In this document: piece after piece, positions 22,695 through 34,411 of the stretch | Layout: each line of letters begins with the position of its first letter | Position numbering within the stretch: position 1 is the first letter of the stretch | DNA from: Wolfiporia cocos | Lineage: Eukaryota > Basidiomycota > Agaricomycetes > Polyporales > Phaeolaceae | NCBI GenBank assembly: GCA_029448655.1 | Contig: JACCLO010000006.1 | Span: 2,170,001 to 2,234,000 of the forward strand | Length of the DNA: 64,000 nt | Direction of reading: 5' to 3' | Translations under genes and position numbers: made by a program | The notes under the pieces: generated by a model | Seen by the model: the letters and a program-made list of their open reading frames with translations, nothing else | Databases searched by the model: none | Told to the model about the DNA's origin: nothing

Positions 22695-23970
22695 TATATG
22701 GAATGGAATAGGTGCAAGCTTCGTTAGCGCGCGCCGCCACCAATGCCGAGCACCGGCATTCAGATTTGTAAGCCACGGACCCCGGGCATTGCAGAATGAC
22801 AGTGACGACGGTATCACGTGCGTGTGCTTTCTCGTTTTCCCGCAGGGGCTGCGATTGACCTTCGAGGGGCGAAGGCGACTTACGCTGCATTCATGGCAAG
22901 GAATAACCAGCACCTACCAGTCCGTAAGTGTACATATTAATTATTCGAAAAGTAAATCGTTGACGCCACTTTAGCCCCTGATGATCTGGTTCGGCCCCAC
23001 ATCGAACGTTACGTGCAGATGGGGCTCTCGTACCCAGCAATTCTTAAGCATCTGAAGGGTCACTTTGATACTGCACAATATGGGCTCAGGTAATTCCATG
23101 TCAGGTAAATTGCACCTGTAATAACAATACTAAGGCTTGCGCGCGATTTGTGTCGAAATTTGGTTACGACGCGTTTTGCCTCCGAACGACGCAAATGTGC
23201 CGAAAGCGACGCGAAAAAAAGCTGTAAACGCGTAGGAAAACCGCTCACCTGGTGACCACGCTCAACCAGTCTCCAAGCGGCTTCCACATATCCTGCATCC
23301 GGCCTGTAATCCTTGTTCGTAATAATCTCCTTTCCCACGAGAAAAAGTCAGATAAACGTTTGAAGACACGCGTCGAAAAAGTAGATGGTTCCTGCTATTT
23401 CGAGTTAGCCACATCCCGAAGTCAAACATACAAAACGCGTCGCTCACTTCGTAATCGGGGCGTTTGTCCGGGCGAAATTGGGGTAGGACGTTGTATCTGT
23501 GCGACCCACGCGTATCCGAACGCGTTGGTCCGCTCATTGCAAGGTAATTAGGCCCGTGAACCGGTCAATGATCTTCGCAGGTGATGTGCTGTGATTATAT
23601 TATATATATATGACATCACCGTGGCGCGTTAGGCGCCTGTTTATGAGCGCTTGCCCATCGAACACAAACTCATTAAGTCTCCATCGTTGAGAAGGAGTAT
23701 ACCAGAGACAACCTAATATATGTACTCATACCAGCAGTAGGCATCATGGGTTTTGTCAAAAGAACCTCAAATTTGAGTTCCAACAAAGAAAATGTAATGC
23801 ATGGCTGGGAGTCGAACCGTCGTCATGAGCGCATCACGTGCATATGGGTCGACTGCGCTAAGTCACTTGTCTGAGATGTCCGGGGTCCTGGGTTTACAGA
23901 TCTAACTGCCGGTGCTCGGCATTGGTGGCGGCGCGCGCTAACGAAGCTTGCACCTATTCCATTCCATAAA
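22695..23970. mobile_element. inner inverted-repeat element, about 70-bp ends
   Basis: The left end ATGGAATGGAATAGGTGCAA runs through a GC-rich core (GCGCGCGCCGCCACC) to about 22768. It is repeated inverted at about 23897-23970 with few differences. It is nested inside the 22412-24644 element. It carries a short integrase-like coding fragment (22893-23089) and a tRNA-like stretch near 23815-23880. Confidence 0.65.
22893..23089 (+). pseudogene. integrase-like N-terminal fragment
   Basis: ATG at 22893 reads MARNNQHLPV. An apparent intron (GTAAGTG to TTTAG, about 22924-22974) follows, then DDLVRPHIERYVQMGLSYPA and ILKHLKGHFDTAQYGL. It resembles the N-terminal part of integrase-core proteins found repeatedly in Agaricomycete genomes, whose catalytic DDE domain would follow. 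Here the frame ends after about 50 codons and nothing catalytic follows. I regard it as captured or degraded transposon coding sequence; the family call is from memory of the pattern and is tentative. Confidence 0.35.
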
Positions 23971-24644
23971 AGGATTTGTAAACAAGAAGGCTATTCAACT
24001 GACGAATCTCCTGTTCAATTATATCAATCTTCCCAGAGGAATACAACAATTTCTCGTCAAGCCAAATATTTGGGTTGATGAGCTGCAAATGCCAAATCAT
24101 GGGGAATGTGACCCAGATGCAACTGGTTGCTGCACCTGTTGAATGCTTACTTGAAAATCAGCCAGATTCAAAGAACAGAAACCTCCTGTTCAGGGTCATT
24201 GAGGATGCAGGTCACATGTATATTTTGCCCAAATATCACTGAGCTGAACAGTTTCATCACATTTTTTCTAGAGTGCTGTCACGAAATCCCTTTGTGATTA
24301 CTATGATAATATATTTCAAGCCAAATGCATTAGCATTGATGAGGATGTTAATGTGAGCTTGTCGGTCCAAGTCTCACTGCCCGTCAGCTTGACTATATAC
24401 CATATTTGGAGTAGTCAGACGAGTATAATTATCATTACTTTCCATATACGGTATTACTTTCCCACCGCTGGCCAAATCCGGACATAGAATTTTCTCAACT
24501 TTGATTTTCAGACAAATCCGCCTAACCATTTTGTTCCTACCTTCAATTAGAGCATTTTGGCTAGACCGATTATTTCTAGGCGCCAGTTTGAGCGAGCAGT
24601 AAGACTTGTACAAAAGTAGCGGTGACTAGGGCGCCGGCACCATA

Positions 24645-25554
24645 GAAGTCGCGAAGATATCACGAGGTATGGTGCTTCGTTGCTTCTCAGTCCTCAAGTT
24701 GTCTCGAGGCTTGTACCTGGTCGTAAGATTAGTAATACTCATCGTTGGTCCGCGGCATCGCCAAACACCCTGAGTGATGGAAGCACTAATGAACCATTCG
24801 GATTGGTAGCTTGAGCTCAGGTACATTCGCAAGGCGAAGCCAAACAGACACCCACTTGTGTCAGTAGTGATCTCGATATCAGCCAAGCTCGGAATGGTGC
24901 CTCAAGGTGAACGTTTGAACGTCTGAACACTGGAGAGAACGCCGTTGCCGATCCCAGCAGAGTCAGTCGGACCGCTATTTGTTTCTGTCTGAAGCTCGAA
25001 AAGAAGGTATCTCAAACTCCTTCGTTGCAGCTTGAAGTCGTGTTCTCGCACAGTGATTGTGGTCTCAGGTACTGATAGCGCGCAGAATTCTCCGCGACAA
25101 CCGCTGCCTTCGAGAGTGGCTAAAGTTCTGCTGGACAACGAGACGTCGTTCATTGACTATTATCGCCGACATTAATACTTATGCGTTTGTTGCCGTCTAT
25201 TAAATGGTGACCTAGGCGAATGAACATTCGTGTTGGATCTTTAGCTACTATTCGTGCTGACGTTCAAAAATAGTGATGCGCAGTAAAACCCACGACGAGA
25301 GATTGCGCTGGATATATACCAATAGCAAATTATTCCTGCATGCGAACGCTGGGCTGAACAGCCGGGAGAGACGGCGTAATTGAGAAGCCATCAGGGGGGG
25401 TCATGATAGCTGAGTGCAGTCTCAACGTCGAGTCTTGACTGGAGGTCTTCGATGGGACAATCAGCGCTGTTCTGCGTCCGCACGGCAACAAGGAGCGTCT
25501 CACCTAATGCCTACATTGAAGCAGGCAGGAGATGAAGTGACCCTTGCTGTAATC
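24645..25554. other. intergenic, possible small unrecognised gene
   Basis: On the minus strand an ATG at 25153 opens 83 codons (MNDVSLSSRTLATLEGSG), and a further open frame follows at 24886-24645. I could not join them by a convincing intron and recognise no domain. The rest, towards 25554, is the 3' side of the F-box/ankyrin gene. Confidence 0.3.
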
Positions 25555-26528
25555 TCATGAACCATGCGCGGATCCCAGCAGATCAATCGTCCGCATATCA
25601 GGCACGCATCCCTTCTCCTGCACCAAGTAATTCGCAATATCTTGCGCACCACTTTTGACCGCCATCTTGAGCATTGCAGGTGTTGCCGTCATTCGATCTT
25701 CTAGCCTCCTCTTCTTAGCAGATATAGCTCCCTGCGCTTGCGCTCCACCTCTCTTCCGGGCCAGCTCGGCGTCCATGGCAGCTATTCCGCGGGGTTCTGT
25801 ATCCGCATCCGCCTTCCCTCTTCTTTCTGCAGTAGCTCCTACCCACTGCCTGCCGTCTCGTTCGATCAACAAGCGCACCATTGAAAGGTCTTTCTGCCGT
25901 ATTGCCACCATTACTGCCAATCCGTCCTTGTACGCAGGGGACGCGCCATTCTCCAGGAGGAACCGGACGAGCGGCACGAAACCCGCATGGACTGCCCTTG
26001 TCAACGCGTAGCCGTCGTGTGCATTCGTGTCCGGGGCTGGGAAACGCGGATGGTCATACAGGTAGCGGAGGAAAGGCAGCGGGTGGTCGTTCTCCGACCA
26101 GCCTTCGAACTGTCTTCGATGTTTGTTATCCAGGGGCGTGCCGGAAGGACGAGGCGCTAGGGTGCGGAAGAGCCGTCTTGGTAACTCTGGAGGGAGCTGC
26201 CTGTCTTTCTGCACGCTCGGGGGGCAAGCTGGACTCCGCAGGATGGCCTCGATGACTGACTGAGTGCACAAGGGGTACCTCAGGACTACAGAGATCAGGC
26301 TGGCCGGATTCCCTATATGGCATCGGCGGAGAAGATATTCTGCATGAACTGATGAGGGCGCAAACTTGAATATTGCGTAGAGATGCCTGCAAACCAGCGG
26401 GAGCTCCTGCGAGGCAGCGTGGTGATGGATCTCGTATAGTATCTGCAGATTGTTGGAGAATGTCTCGCTCATTGAGGTTTATCACCCACCTCGATAGGTA
26501 GAGTATCCAAGCTGAGTTTCGGGGTCAT
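25555..26528 (-). CDS. F-box-like / ankyrin-repeat protein
   Basis: Two exons (26528-26490 and 26442-25555) give 308 residues. The short first exon encodes MTPKLSLDTLPIE. Splicing across a 47-bp intron completes the F-box-like motif LPIEILYEIHHHAA followed by LPLVCRHLYAIF. The unspliced upstream frame would miss it. Ankyrin-type repeats follow at about residues 155-215: DGYALTRAVHAGFVPLVRFL, LENGASP, DGLAVMVAIRQKDLSMVRLL, then a basic linker KKRRLEDR and a last repeat TPAMLKMAVKSGAQDIANYL. Proteins of this layout are numerous in basidiomycetes and probably act as substrate adaptors; the target is unknown. Confidence 0.75.
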
Positions 26529-27661
26529 GCTAGCATACTGAGCATTTGGATTGCACAAGGGGTAGCACTTGGAACAGAACTTGTTGCACTCGGGGCAATT
26601 CGTAGCTCAATTTACAGTCGTACAGTCGTTCCCGAAAATAATGCTCGGAATCGGAATGACGGGCCGCCATGGCGCCAATTCGATCATGTGACCGCGCTGC
26701 AACGCGTCGCCAGTAATGTCGCCAGTAATGATGCGGCCATCTAGCCACCATTGTGCCGATTCCGGACCAGCTCTGGCTTTTTGATTCGGTACTATAGACT
26801 CTGAGCATGGACGCTGATCCAAATGCAGAGCAGAGGTAAAGGAACACCATGTTGAAACAATCATGAGACGAACGAATTCAGCGTCGCGTTTGGACCCGTT
26901 GACGATCAGGATGGTGGGCAAACGCGTGAGGTACCGTACAAAAATTTGCACGACTATACCCCTCTTCCAACTGCCGCTACCTCTAGTACGCGCGAGCTCG
27001 TCTCGCGACAAATTCAAGTTCCAACACACCATACCTGCACTCGTTCATTTCGACCTGAATCGCTCGAAGTGGCTAATCATTACAGTCAAGAGATCACTCC
27101 GAGCTGTAAGTATGTAGCTTCATGCATATGAGGTTGGGAAACCAAAGAACGCGCTGGAAGCCCACCACGATGCACGCGCCGCAACTTGAGACGATACCGC
27201 TCACTTTCCACTCCGCTACCTGGTCGAACTTGAACGTGCTCCTTCTGCCAACGGTTCTTAAGACCGGCTATATTCCTACCCTCGGGTGGTCTGATGGACA
27301 ACATATCTGGTGTTTGCATGCATTTGTTGGCAAGTGCAATTTATATTGATCCGAGCAGACAATTCTGTCACGTAGCATAGTGATATGCAAAGACACCTCG
27401 CTGCGCGTCCAGCAGTCACACGAACATCCAGCATTCGGACTGTCGCCAGATAGTTTTTGGCAACTTGTGCAATTCACATACCTTAGCACAATACGTAGCA
27501 ATCGAGCTCGCTCGGTGCTGGATGCGTGAAGCGCTGCCTCGACAGGATAATATGAGGCTCAACAACAATATTTGGTCTTCCTTCTGACTTCACGTCCTCA
27601 ACGATGGCCGTGAATTATGCCTAAAAAGCAGCACACAATTTCATTCTGTACATTATGGTCA
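26529..27661. other. intergenic, nothing confident
   Basis: Upstream of the F-box/ankyrin gene and downstream of CCT5. A plus-strand frame around 26865-27110 (EFSVAFGPVDDQDGGQTREV) ends at a possible splice donor, but other frames are open as well and I know no relative. A GCCAGTAATGTC-type duplication lies near 26710. Confidence 0.35.
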
Positions 27662-29908
27662 TTAATCCTCTGACTCCCCGGCAACGATGACGTCGTCTGA
27701 AATTAAGACAAGTGTGAGCAATATGCGCAGATCGAACGAACGAGCACTTACCGATCTTGAGCACTGCACGCACGAGCTTGACGGGATACAACATAAGTTA
27801 CTGCGTGGCGCGGGCATAGGTGGTACACATACCTGAGTAGCCAGCAGGTATTGCTGCCGCTTCGAAATGAGTGGGTCGTATACGAACTGCTGCTTCATGT
27901 CTAGAATTGGCGGCAAAGATACGTCGATAAACTATCTTGAGCAGAAGCATTTCAGATCACATACCGTTGTCACCTCTTCCCAGACAATCAATGCCGAGCG
28001 TCGAGTTACCCTCCTTCACCTGTCTGCTCTTGACTTCTGCTAGGGTTTCGATCGGTGACAGCCCGCTGTTCTCGGCCAAAGCGAGTGGAACAGCATCAAG
28101 CGCTGATGCGAACGCACGCATCGCGTATTGTTCGATTGATGGAATCTAACAATGCACTTGAGAATGTGCAAGTCAATGGAACCTGGCACCACGACCGACC
28201 TCATCAGCAGCTTTCGCAACTTCCATTGAGCAGCTAATGTCTGCTGCTCCACCGCCATAGACAACCCGGTTGTCGACAACGAGATTCCGGACAGCACACA
28301 GCGCATCGTGGAGAGCACGCTTAGCCTCGTCAACAATCTGGTGATATCACCTCGCGTTAAGTGTCTGCTCATGCACGTCCAGGACTACTATTCTACTCAC
28401 CATCTTGTTACTCCCGCGTACGAAGACCGTGACTGTTCTCGCGTTTGCGCACTCCTCGATGATGAGCATCTTGTCACGCGTTGTACCGAAGGAGACCTCG
28501 CGCACAAGACCGGCCTTGCCCAATTTCTCAGGAGTGAGGTCTTCGAAGCGAGGCACGATACGGCCGTGGGTGGCGATAGCAATGAGCTATGGGCAGTTGT
28601 CAGGTCTTTCTGTTCGTTTGCAGACGATGCGGAATTACAGACCTCGATTTCTGGACCACCAACCCACCGCACCGCAGGAAGATCGTTCTGCATGAGCAAA
28701 TGATTCGCCTCGTCGTCGAAGCCCCACTGGCATATTACGAGGTTCGCGCCCGTATCCTTGACGCGCTTGATCATGTCCTGGAACTTCCCCTGCTCGTATT
28801 CCCGCAGCCGGCGGTACTCCTCCACGCTCGTGATGTCCAGCTTGTGCTTAGTCTTTGGACGTGGCGGCTCGAACGGACATGTCAGGATGGCGATTTTCGC
28901 GTCACGAACACTGTGAGGCATTTGCGGATGTGACATGTCTTTGTCAATAAGCACGCCCTTGATCAGTGTTGTGTCCGCAAGCGAGCCACCGACCTTGCCC
29001 TCGACCTTGATCAGATCGAATGGCACGTCTTTGCGCTCGAAGTCGGCAACGGAAAGTACTGCGTCTACAGCAATCTCGGCGAACTTTTGGTGTTCTTTTG
29101 AGACACTGCAAAACCGTCAGAGACTGCTTCTGCAGAGATACAATGACGAGCTGACATTTTGCTGCCAAGACTAGTCTTAGCGGTCTTGACGAGGTTGGAT
29201 GTGTCTTCCAGAGAAAACTCGACCCGGTCAGAAATCTTCTCGAGGTGCTCCACAGCCACAGTACACGCGCGGTCGAAGCCATCTGCTATTCGGATGGGGT
29301 GAATGCCCCGGTCGAGCAGAGCTTCGCTCTGTTCCAAGAGCGCGCCAGCCAGCACTTTCAAATGCCATTATGTGAGGAGTAACACATAGCAACAGACACG
29401 AATACTCACCAACCACGCCTGTTGTTCCGTCACCAATCTCATCGTCCTGACTCTTCGACAGTTGCACCAGCAGTTTCGCAATTTGGTGATCCACCTCCAT
29501 TTGGCTCAGTATAGTTGCACCATCATTGGTCACGGTGATTTCTCCGTCGGGAGAGATGAGAATCTTGTCCAAACCTGAAGTACATACGACATTAGAGAAG
29601 GCAGAAGCGATCGAGTATGATCTTGCATTGACCTCGAGGACCAAGAGACGTCCGGACGATATTCGCAACCGTTCGGGCGGCAAGGATATGAGACTGAAAA
29701 GATGTGGCATTGGCACGAACTCGCATAACTGCATAAGCAATACTCGCCTTAATTGCCTCTACACCATGGCTCCTGGTCTTCTTCGCTTGCTCGCGGAGGA
29801 TGATAAATGGCCGGCCATACTAGACATAATGTTTGGATCGTCAACTGCTTTGGCTGGATCAGATCGACGCACCTCGTCGGTCGCGTACAATGCTTGCGGT
29901 TCAGCCAT
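27662..29908 (-). CDS. CCT5: chaperonin CCT/TRiC epsilon subunit
   Basis: Starts at 29908 with [12 protein letters not shown], spliced to [20 protein letters not shown]. Family motifs follow: [60 protein letters not shown], the ATP-site [12 protein letters not shown], then [98 protein letters not shown], and the C-terminus [37 protein letters not shown]. This is the epsilon subunit of the cytosolic chaperonin that folds actin and tubulin. The intron at 29694-29747 starts with GC rather than GT; only this splice gives the conserved [12 protein letters not shown]. Confidence 0.95.
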
Positions 29909-30195
29909 TTGTGCAGGTCAAGACGCGTACTTACCGAGTCCGGGAAACTGGCAGGAATACGTCGCGTTACGTGTGACAAGCGCGATCAATATTGTGATGT
30001 CGTGACACGAATTTATACGACTTCTGCGTCATTCGACATAGATATTCATTGCGATGAAAGCAATTGCACCATTAATTATGTGTAGTAGCAAAGGTCCGTG
30101 AGCGATGCGACGCAGAAACCAACGGAGTATTATCTAGCCCAGGTCACCGAGTCTATGCGCGGCGTAGCCTCCCAATCCTTCTATCCGATATCAGA

Positions 30196-31766
30196 TCATG
30201 CCTCTACTGCAACGGATTCTCCAACCTCCACGCGGTCTGCAGGTATGTCGGCTTCCTTGGGGATCTCGTACGTTGAATTGCTCTTTTCCTGAACGTCAGT
30301 CTCGAGAGCACACTTGATGTCCCACTCCCGCAGGCCGACCTTCGCGCCCTGCTTCCTCCATTCCTGCATGAGGGCCTCCCGCCTTTCGCTGCACATCCGT
30401 ACTAGTGCAGGCCAGTATAGCTCATGGTTATACTCGAATGCACAGTCGCCACCCCATTCGCGCATGAGCGAGTCCGATGAGAAAAGGCCCTCGCGCACGC
30501 AACTCGGGTTGAAACGCATCTTTTCACGCGTTACAGGGTCAAGGAAGGGCGTGATAACCTTGAAGAAAGCGTTGACCAAGAATGGCACGTTGATAATGAG
30601 AGCGCGACCGAGTCTCTCGGGGTCTGGGATTGTCAGCATACTAAATGGTGACAATTAATTGACTCGCGCCTCACAATGATTCTGCAAGATGTTGACTGTC
30701 TGCATGAAAGAGCCCATATTAACCAAACGAAGCATATAACCGACGCTTTACACTACTTACTGCCCTGCTCTGCGCAATTGAGGGATTCTTCGCTCTGTCA
30801 GCAAAATCGACCATGAGGGCCAAGTTCCTGAAGTGAAAAGTCAGCACACATGAACGGTCAGTTCAGCCCAGTCAAATTGAATTAGGACATACTCGATGCC
30901 AGGTCCCATCAGGTCCACTGTACGCTCGAGCATCCACGTCAGGAAGTGCATCTGACGAACCGACTCCTCAGTGTTCTGCTTGCTGGGGCGGAGGTACAGC
31001 GCGGGTCTCCCGTCGACATCGTACCCAAAGATGACCATTTTGCCTGTAACTGCCTGCGAGGCGACCACAATATCATTATGAGAGAATAATTCCGTAGTGA
31101 CATCTCCAAACCTCTGGTTCGACGTGTTCCGGGGTGAGAAGGTCATACAAGCCAAATTCCCTACGCCAAATCAGGGTCTCCTCGAGACGCTTGATAGCAG
31201 CCTTCGCTCCAGCCCATTTCGTTGCACGCATGTACCTAGTTGCGTGTCAGTGGGCGTCGCACTATTACGGCTTTGATTTTCATCTGTACCGCAAGGAATT
31301 TGAAATGACAGCGTGGCGTGCAAGGCGCTCACCTGTGTATGCACTCGAAAGACTGAGAGAAGCCACGGTCAATATTAAGGTATATATCAGAATTTTGAGG
31401 GCAAAGAGGGATATGCTTTCCAACACAGCAGGAATGGAATGTCCTAGATTGCAATCCGTTCCTTTGCACACGTACTGTCAAGCAGTAACGCATCCAAAGT
31501 GCGAAAGATCCCAGGAGGATCATATACGCGAACTCTTCCAATGCAGCACTACTTACCAGCCAGAACTTCTCCTCGTCTCGTAACTGACCATCCTCGACCT
31601 TGGGCAGAACATAGTCCTCCTTAGTGAAATGTTCCAGGATCAAATCATATTGGGCCTGGTGTTCTGAGGTCAAGGTGAGCTCAGGTGGCGCCGTCTGCAC
31701 TTTGGCCGGGATGCGGGGGATGGGGAGAGGTTCGTAGAGAGCTTCCGTCGTTTTGGATTCACCCAT
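30196..31766 (-). CDS. Sec14-like CRAL-TRIO lipid-transfer protein
   Basis: The start at 31766 reads MGESKTTEALYEPLP. After the exon ending RDEEKFWL comes SFECIHR-YMRATKWAGAKA, then AIKRLEETLIWRREFGLYDL and LLTPEHVEPE, which form the CRAL-TRIO N-terminal helices. The lipid-binding domain follows: GKMVIFGYDVDGRPALYLRP, MHFLTWMLERTVDLMGPGIE, NLALMVDFADRAKNPSIAQS, PERLGRALIINVPFLVNAFF and KVITPFLDPVTREKMRF. It ends with a short acidic tail. Sec14-family proteins exchange phosphatidylinositol and other lipids between membranes. Which of the several fungal Sec14 homologues it matches cannot be told by eye. Confidence 0.9.
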
Positions 31767-32007
31767 GCTGGTCCCGGAACTAGTGCAATATGATTGCGAG
31801 CTGTGAGAGGTGGTGCACGTACGTGACGGTCAATACGTAGCGGCCGGAACGCGATGCATCAAATGGGACGGTGATTTATGGGCGTCTCGGGTAGGCTAAA
31901 GGATTACACTTTAAGGCCTTCTCTGAGTACCGAGTACTAGTACCTCGACTTCATCGGACAACCTCCTGGAGCTCGAGTCCGAAGACGTTCTGCCGCTTCT
32001 GCTTTCG
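31767..32007. promoter_or_regulatory. divergent promoter region
   Basis: 241 bp separate the CRAL-TRIO start (leftward) and the ETFRF1 start (rightward). No clear TATA box is present. ACGTACGTGACGG at 31818-31830 is a possible bidirectional element, but this is only a pattern. Confidence 0.35.
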
Positions 32008-32506
32008 ATGGCGAGCAAGTCATCCCGCCTGCGGGCGATTGCTCTGTACAAGGAGCTCCACCGACTGGGAAGAGACTATCCTGATCCTTCGTGGGTATCG
32101 TTCGAAGCGTATAGCAGTGCTTGAGCCTCCGGCAGCTGCATCTGATCTATGATACACCTAGCTACAACTTCCATGGCAAGCTGCGGAGACTGTTTGAAAG
32201 TTCGTCCAGCGAATGCTGAGTATTGCATCGTCTATGCTGACGACTTCTACGCTGTGCATACATGTTCCAGAGAATCGGGGTCTGAAGGACCCAGAGGACA
32301 TCGAGAAGGCCTTAAAACTAGGAGAATTTATCCGCAACGGTCCGTGCTCGCTCCTGCCTCGCTTTACCTATGAATGCGTCTAAGCAGGAAGGCTGGTGCT
32401 TTCATCAGAAACGCTTGCGCTTTACTCGTTGCGCAAGTACAGGCATTTGAAACGAATGTATTCAGACGATCCATTATCAGACCCGCTTCATGACTACCGC
32501 TTTTGA
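32008..32506 (+). CDS. ETFRF1: LYR-motif protein, ETFRF1 (LYRM5) homologue
   Basis: Four short exons (32008-32090, 32162-32199, 32271-32339, 32388-32506) encode 102 residues. The protein reads MASKSSRLRAIALYKELHRL, GRDYPDPSYNFHGKLRRLFE, NRGLKDPEDIEKALKLGEFI and SLRKYRHLKRMYSD. The LYK variant of the LYR tripeptide, GRDYP, the following basic helix with Phe, and the LRKYRxxKxxYSD end match human ETFRF1 (LYRM5) in order and length. That small mitochondrial protein binds electron-transfer flavoprotein and removes its FAD. Every exon is under 120 bp, so it is missed by a search for long open frames. Confidence 0.85.
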
Positions 32507-32743
32507 ACAAATTCTTTCAATGATCTGGCAGGCTGCTTGCATTGGACTCTCGCATAGTCGTCAAACTCCAACGTATAATATCAGATTCATAAAGGTGATA
32601 ACCGGATGACGCGCAGTCTCGCTACGGCTCACGTTCAGTAATTTGAACATATCAAGGACACTGTACTTTGAGCTCGTGCTACAGGATCTAGTTAGATGAA
32701 TCCCCGTGGTCCTTATCGACTTGGGCAGGCGACACCATAAGGT

Positions 32744-33828
32744 CTAGAGAACGTATTCTTGGTCAACAACAACCCTATACGAATGAACCATAACATCCGC
32801 AGCCTGTGCATTGATACTGATATGATACTGCCCTCGATAGGTCGATTGTGACAATGATCGTCTTTTTGTAGCATGTTTCACTATCTGGATGATTGTCAAC
32901 GTGAACTTGTGGCATTGTGGCCGACCAGCGTAACAGAGTTGCCAACGTCGGCAGCAGTGGAGAAAGTTGATCCCGTAATTATGTGGTTTCGATGGAAGGG
33001 TTGTGATGGAGAAATCAGTGGAACGTTCAATCTCACGACAGAGCTCAAACGCAGGCTCGAGTAACGGAGTACCCCAACCAACAGAAGAGTATGGTGTCAT
33101 GCACATGCATTTACCCTCGTCTGTCCATTCACTCCCATCGGCAATTTGGTAAGAAACGGGACATAACTTGAGGACGAGCTTCACAGACCGGCCGCCCCTA
33201 ACACGCCTTGTGCAAAGAGCTGCCCTACCATTCCTCTACCCATTCGCGATTCTGGTACCAAGCCGCTTAAAGAGTTGTAATTGTAGCTCTTGTAACTGCA
33301 GGTTCCCATGTAGACCTGCGCGCTGGGAAGATATACTGGCAGGTCCAGGAGGCCCCCGTCAATTGACGTAGTCATGGAATGCGTGAAGCATCGTCAAAAT
33401 AAGGCTTACCTCGAATAGAGATGTGGATGAGGCTGCACTCAAGCTAGGGGCCTCTGACTGCACCGACACATTCACCGCAAAGCATCTATCAACGTAGCAC
33501 AACACCTAATCCTGACCTATTGAGTGGCGTTGGACAATGCGCACTTAGGGCACTGCAGCAAGCGTCATAGCTAGGAAGAGTCGTGTGGCGTAATGTGAAC
33601 CGTGAGATGATCCGCGACAAACGGGTAACTTCATTCGGCGGTCTCTCTGCCGGTACTGTCAGTAATTCGAACGTGGATGAGCCGTATCCCTACGACCTCA
33701 AGTAGCAAATTCACGAACACTCCCTCTTCAAGAGTCAAATGATGCATGGTACTCACCGCTCTCGGGTTGACTAGGTCATGACGTGTGCCGCCACTCTGGT
33801 CGTGCGTGCATGAGAGCGGTGCTTCCAT
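32744..33828 (-). CDS. unrecognised multi-exon gene (candidate)
   Basis: Three coding-like stretches lie in order on the minus strand. The first is MEAPLSCTHDQSGGTRHDLV from 33828, ending at a GTGAGT donor. The second is LLDLPVYLPSAQVYMGTCSY and LVPESRMGRGMVGQLFAQGV at about 33370-33190. The third is VKLVLKLCPVSYQIADGSEW ending at a GTAAAT donor near 33115. The residue composition and donors suggest real exons, but the frames between the second and third need an intron I cannot place, and no family is recognised. Limits are approximate; it may be a decaying gene. Confidence 0.3.
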
Positions 33829-34411
33829 GTCGGCGCGTCATCGCCACCGGGCCAAGAGCACCAACTGGGAGTAAACCGCCGCTGCGTTCCCAGCTCTGAA
33901 CAATCATAGAGCATTTCCCTTTAAGTCGGTGTCATCGGCACGCTCTAGCGACTTGGTATCAATGCCAGATCTGAGCGTGTGAGAGACAGATCGGTATGGT
34001 GGCAAGGAGCCTGCTTGTGATCAGATTGGAGTCTGGGAGCTTGAACATGGTGCGAGCGATCTTTGGATTAGTTGGCTCAAGCGGAGGCCGGATCTTGTAG
34101 GAATTATTGAGTAAAGTAATAGGCAATATCGCAACGTGCACTGCGGCAGGCCTATTTGTGCCTTGATACGAACAGTTGCTACAGATTCTGCGCAGTCTAC
34201 GTGCGAGTACAGCTTGGAGAAGATGCATTAAGTATAATCGGAATGGTTTTTATGCGCTTCGAGAATAGCCACGGTATTCGAGGTGAAGAGAACACCATGC
34301 ATGCCGGATGGGGGCGGAGTGAGAGACCAAGCCTATCGAGTAGCATCCAAAACCATTTCAGTATGTCGGGATTCGCGCATCGGCAATTTAGATGCGGCTG
34401 TGAGAATCTTA
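33829..34411. other. intergenic
   Basis: No recognisable gene or RNA. It borders the GC-rich inverted-repeat element on the right. Confidence 0.45.

Larger units (their letters stand above)
22412..24644. mobile_element. outer inverted-repeat element (2.2 kb)
   Basis: A 39-bp segment starting CTATGGTGCCGGCGCCCTAG at 22412 is repeated as its reverse complement ending at 24644. The inside contains a second, complete inverted-repeat element (22695-23970). Short tandem duplications lie in the left interior: a 29-bp unit near 22582 and 22611, and GGAATGGAATATAT-type words near 22680. I cannot define a target-site duplication, so the exact boundaries are approximate. No transposase is recognised in the outer part. 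Confidence 0.6.
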
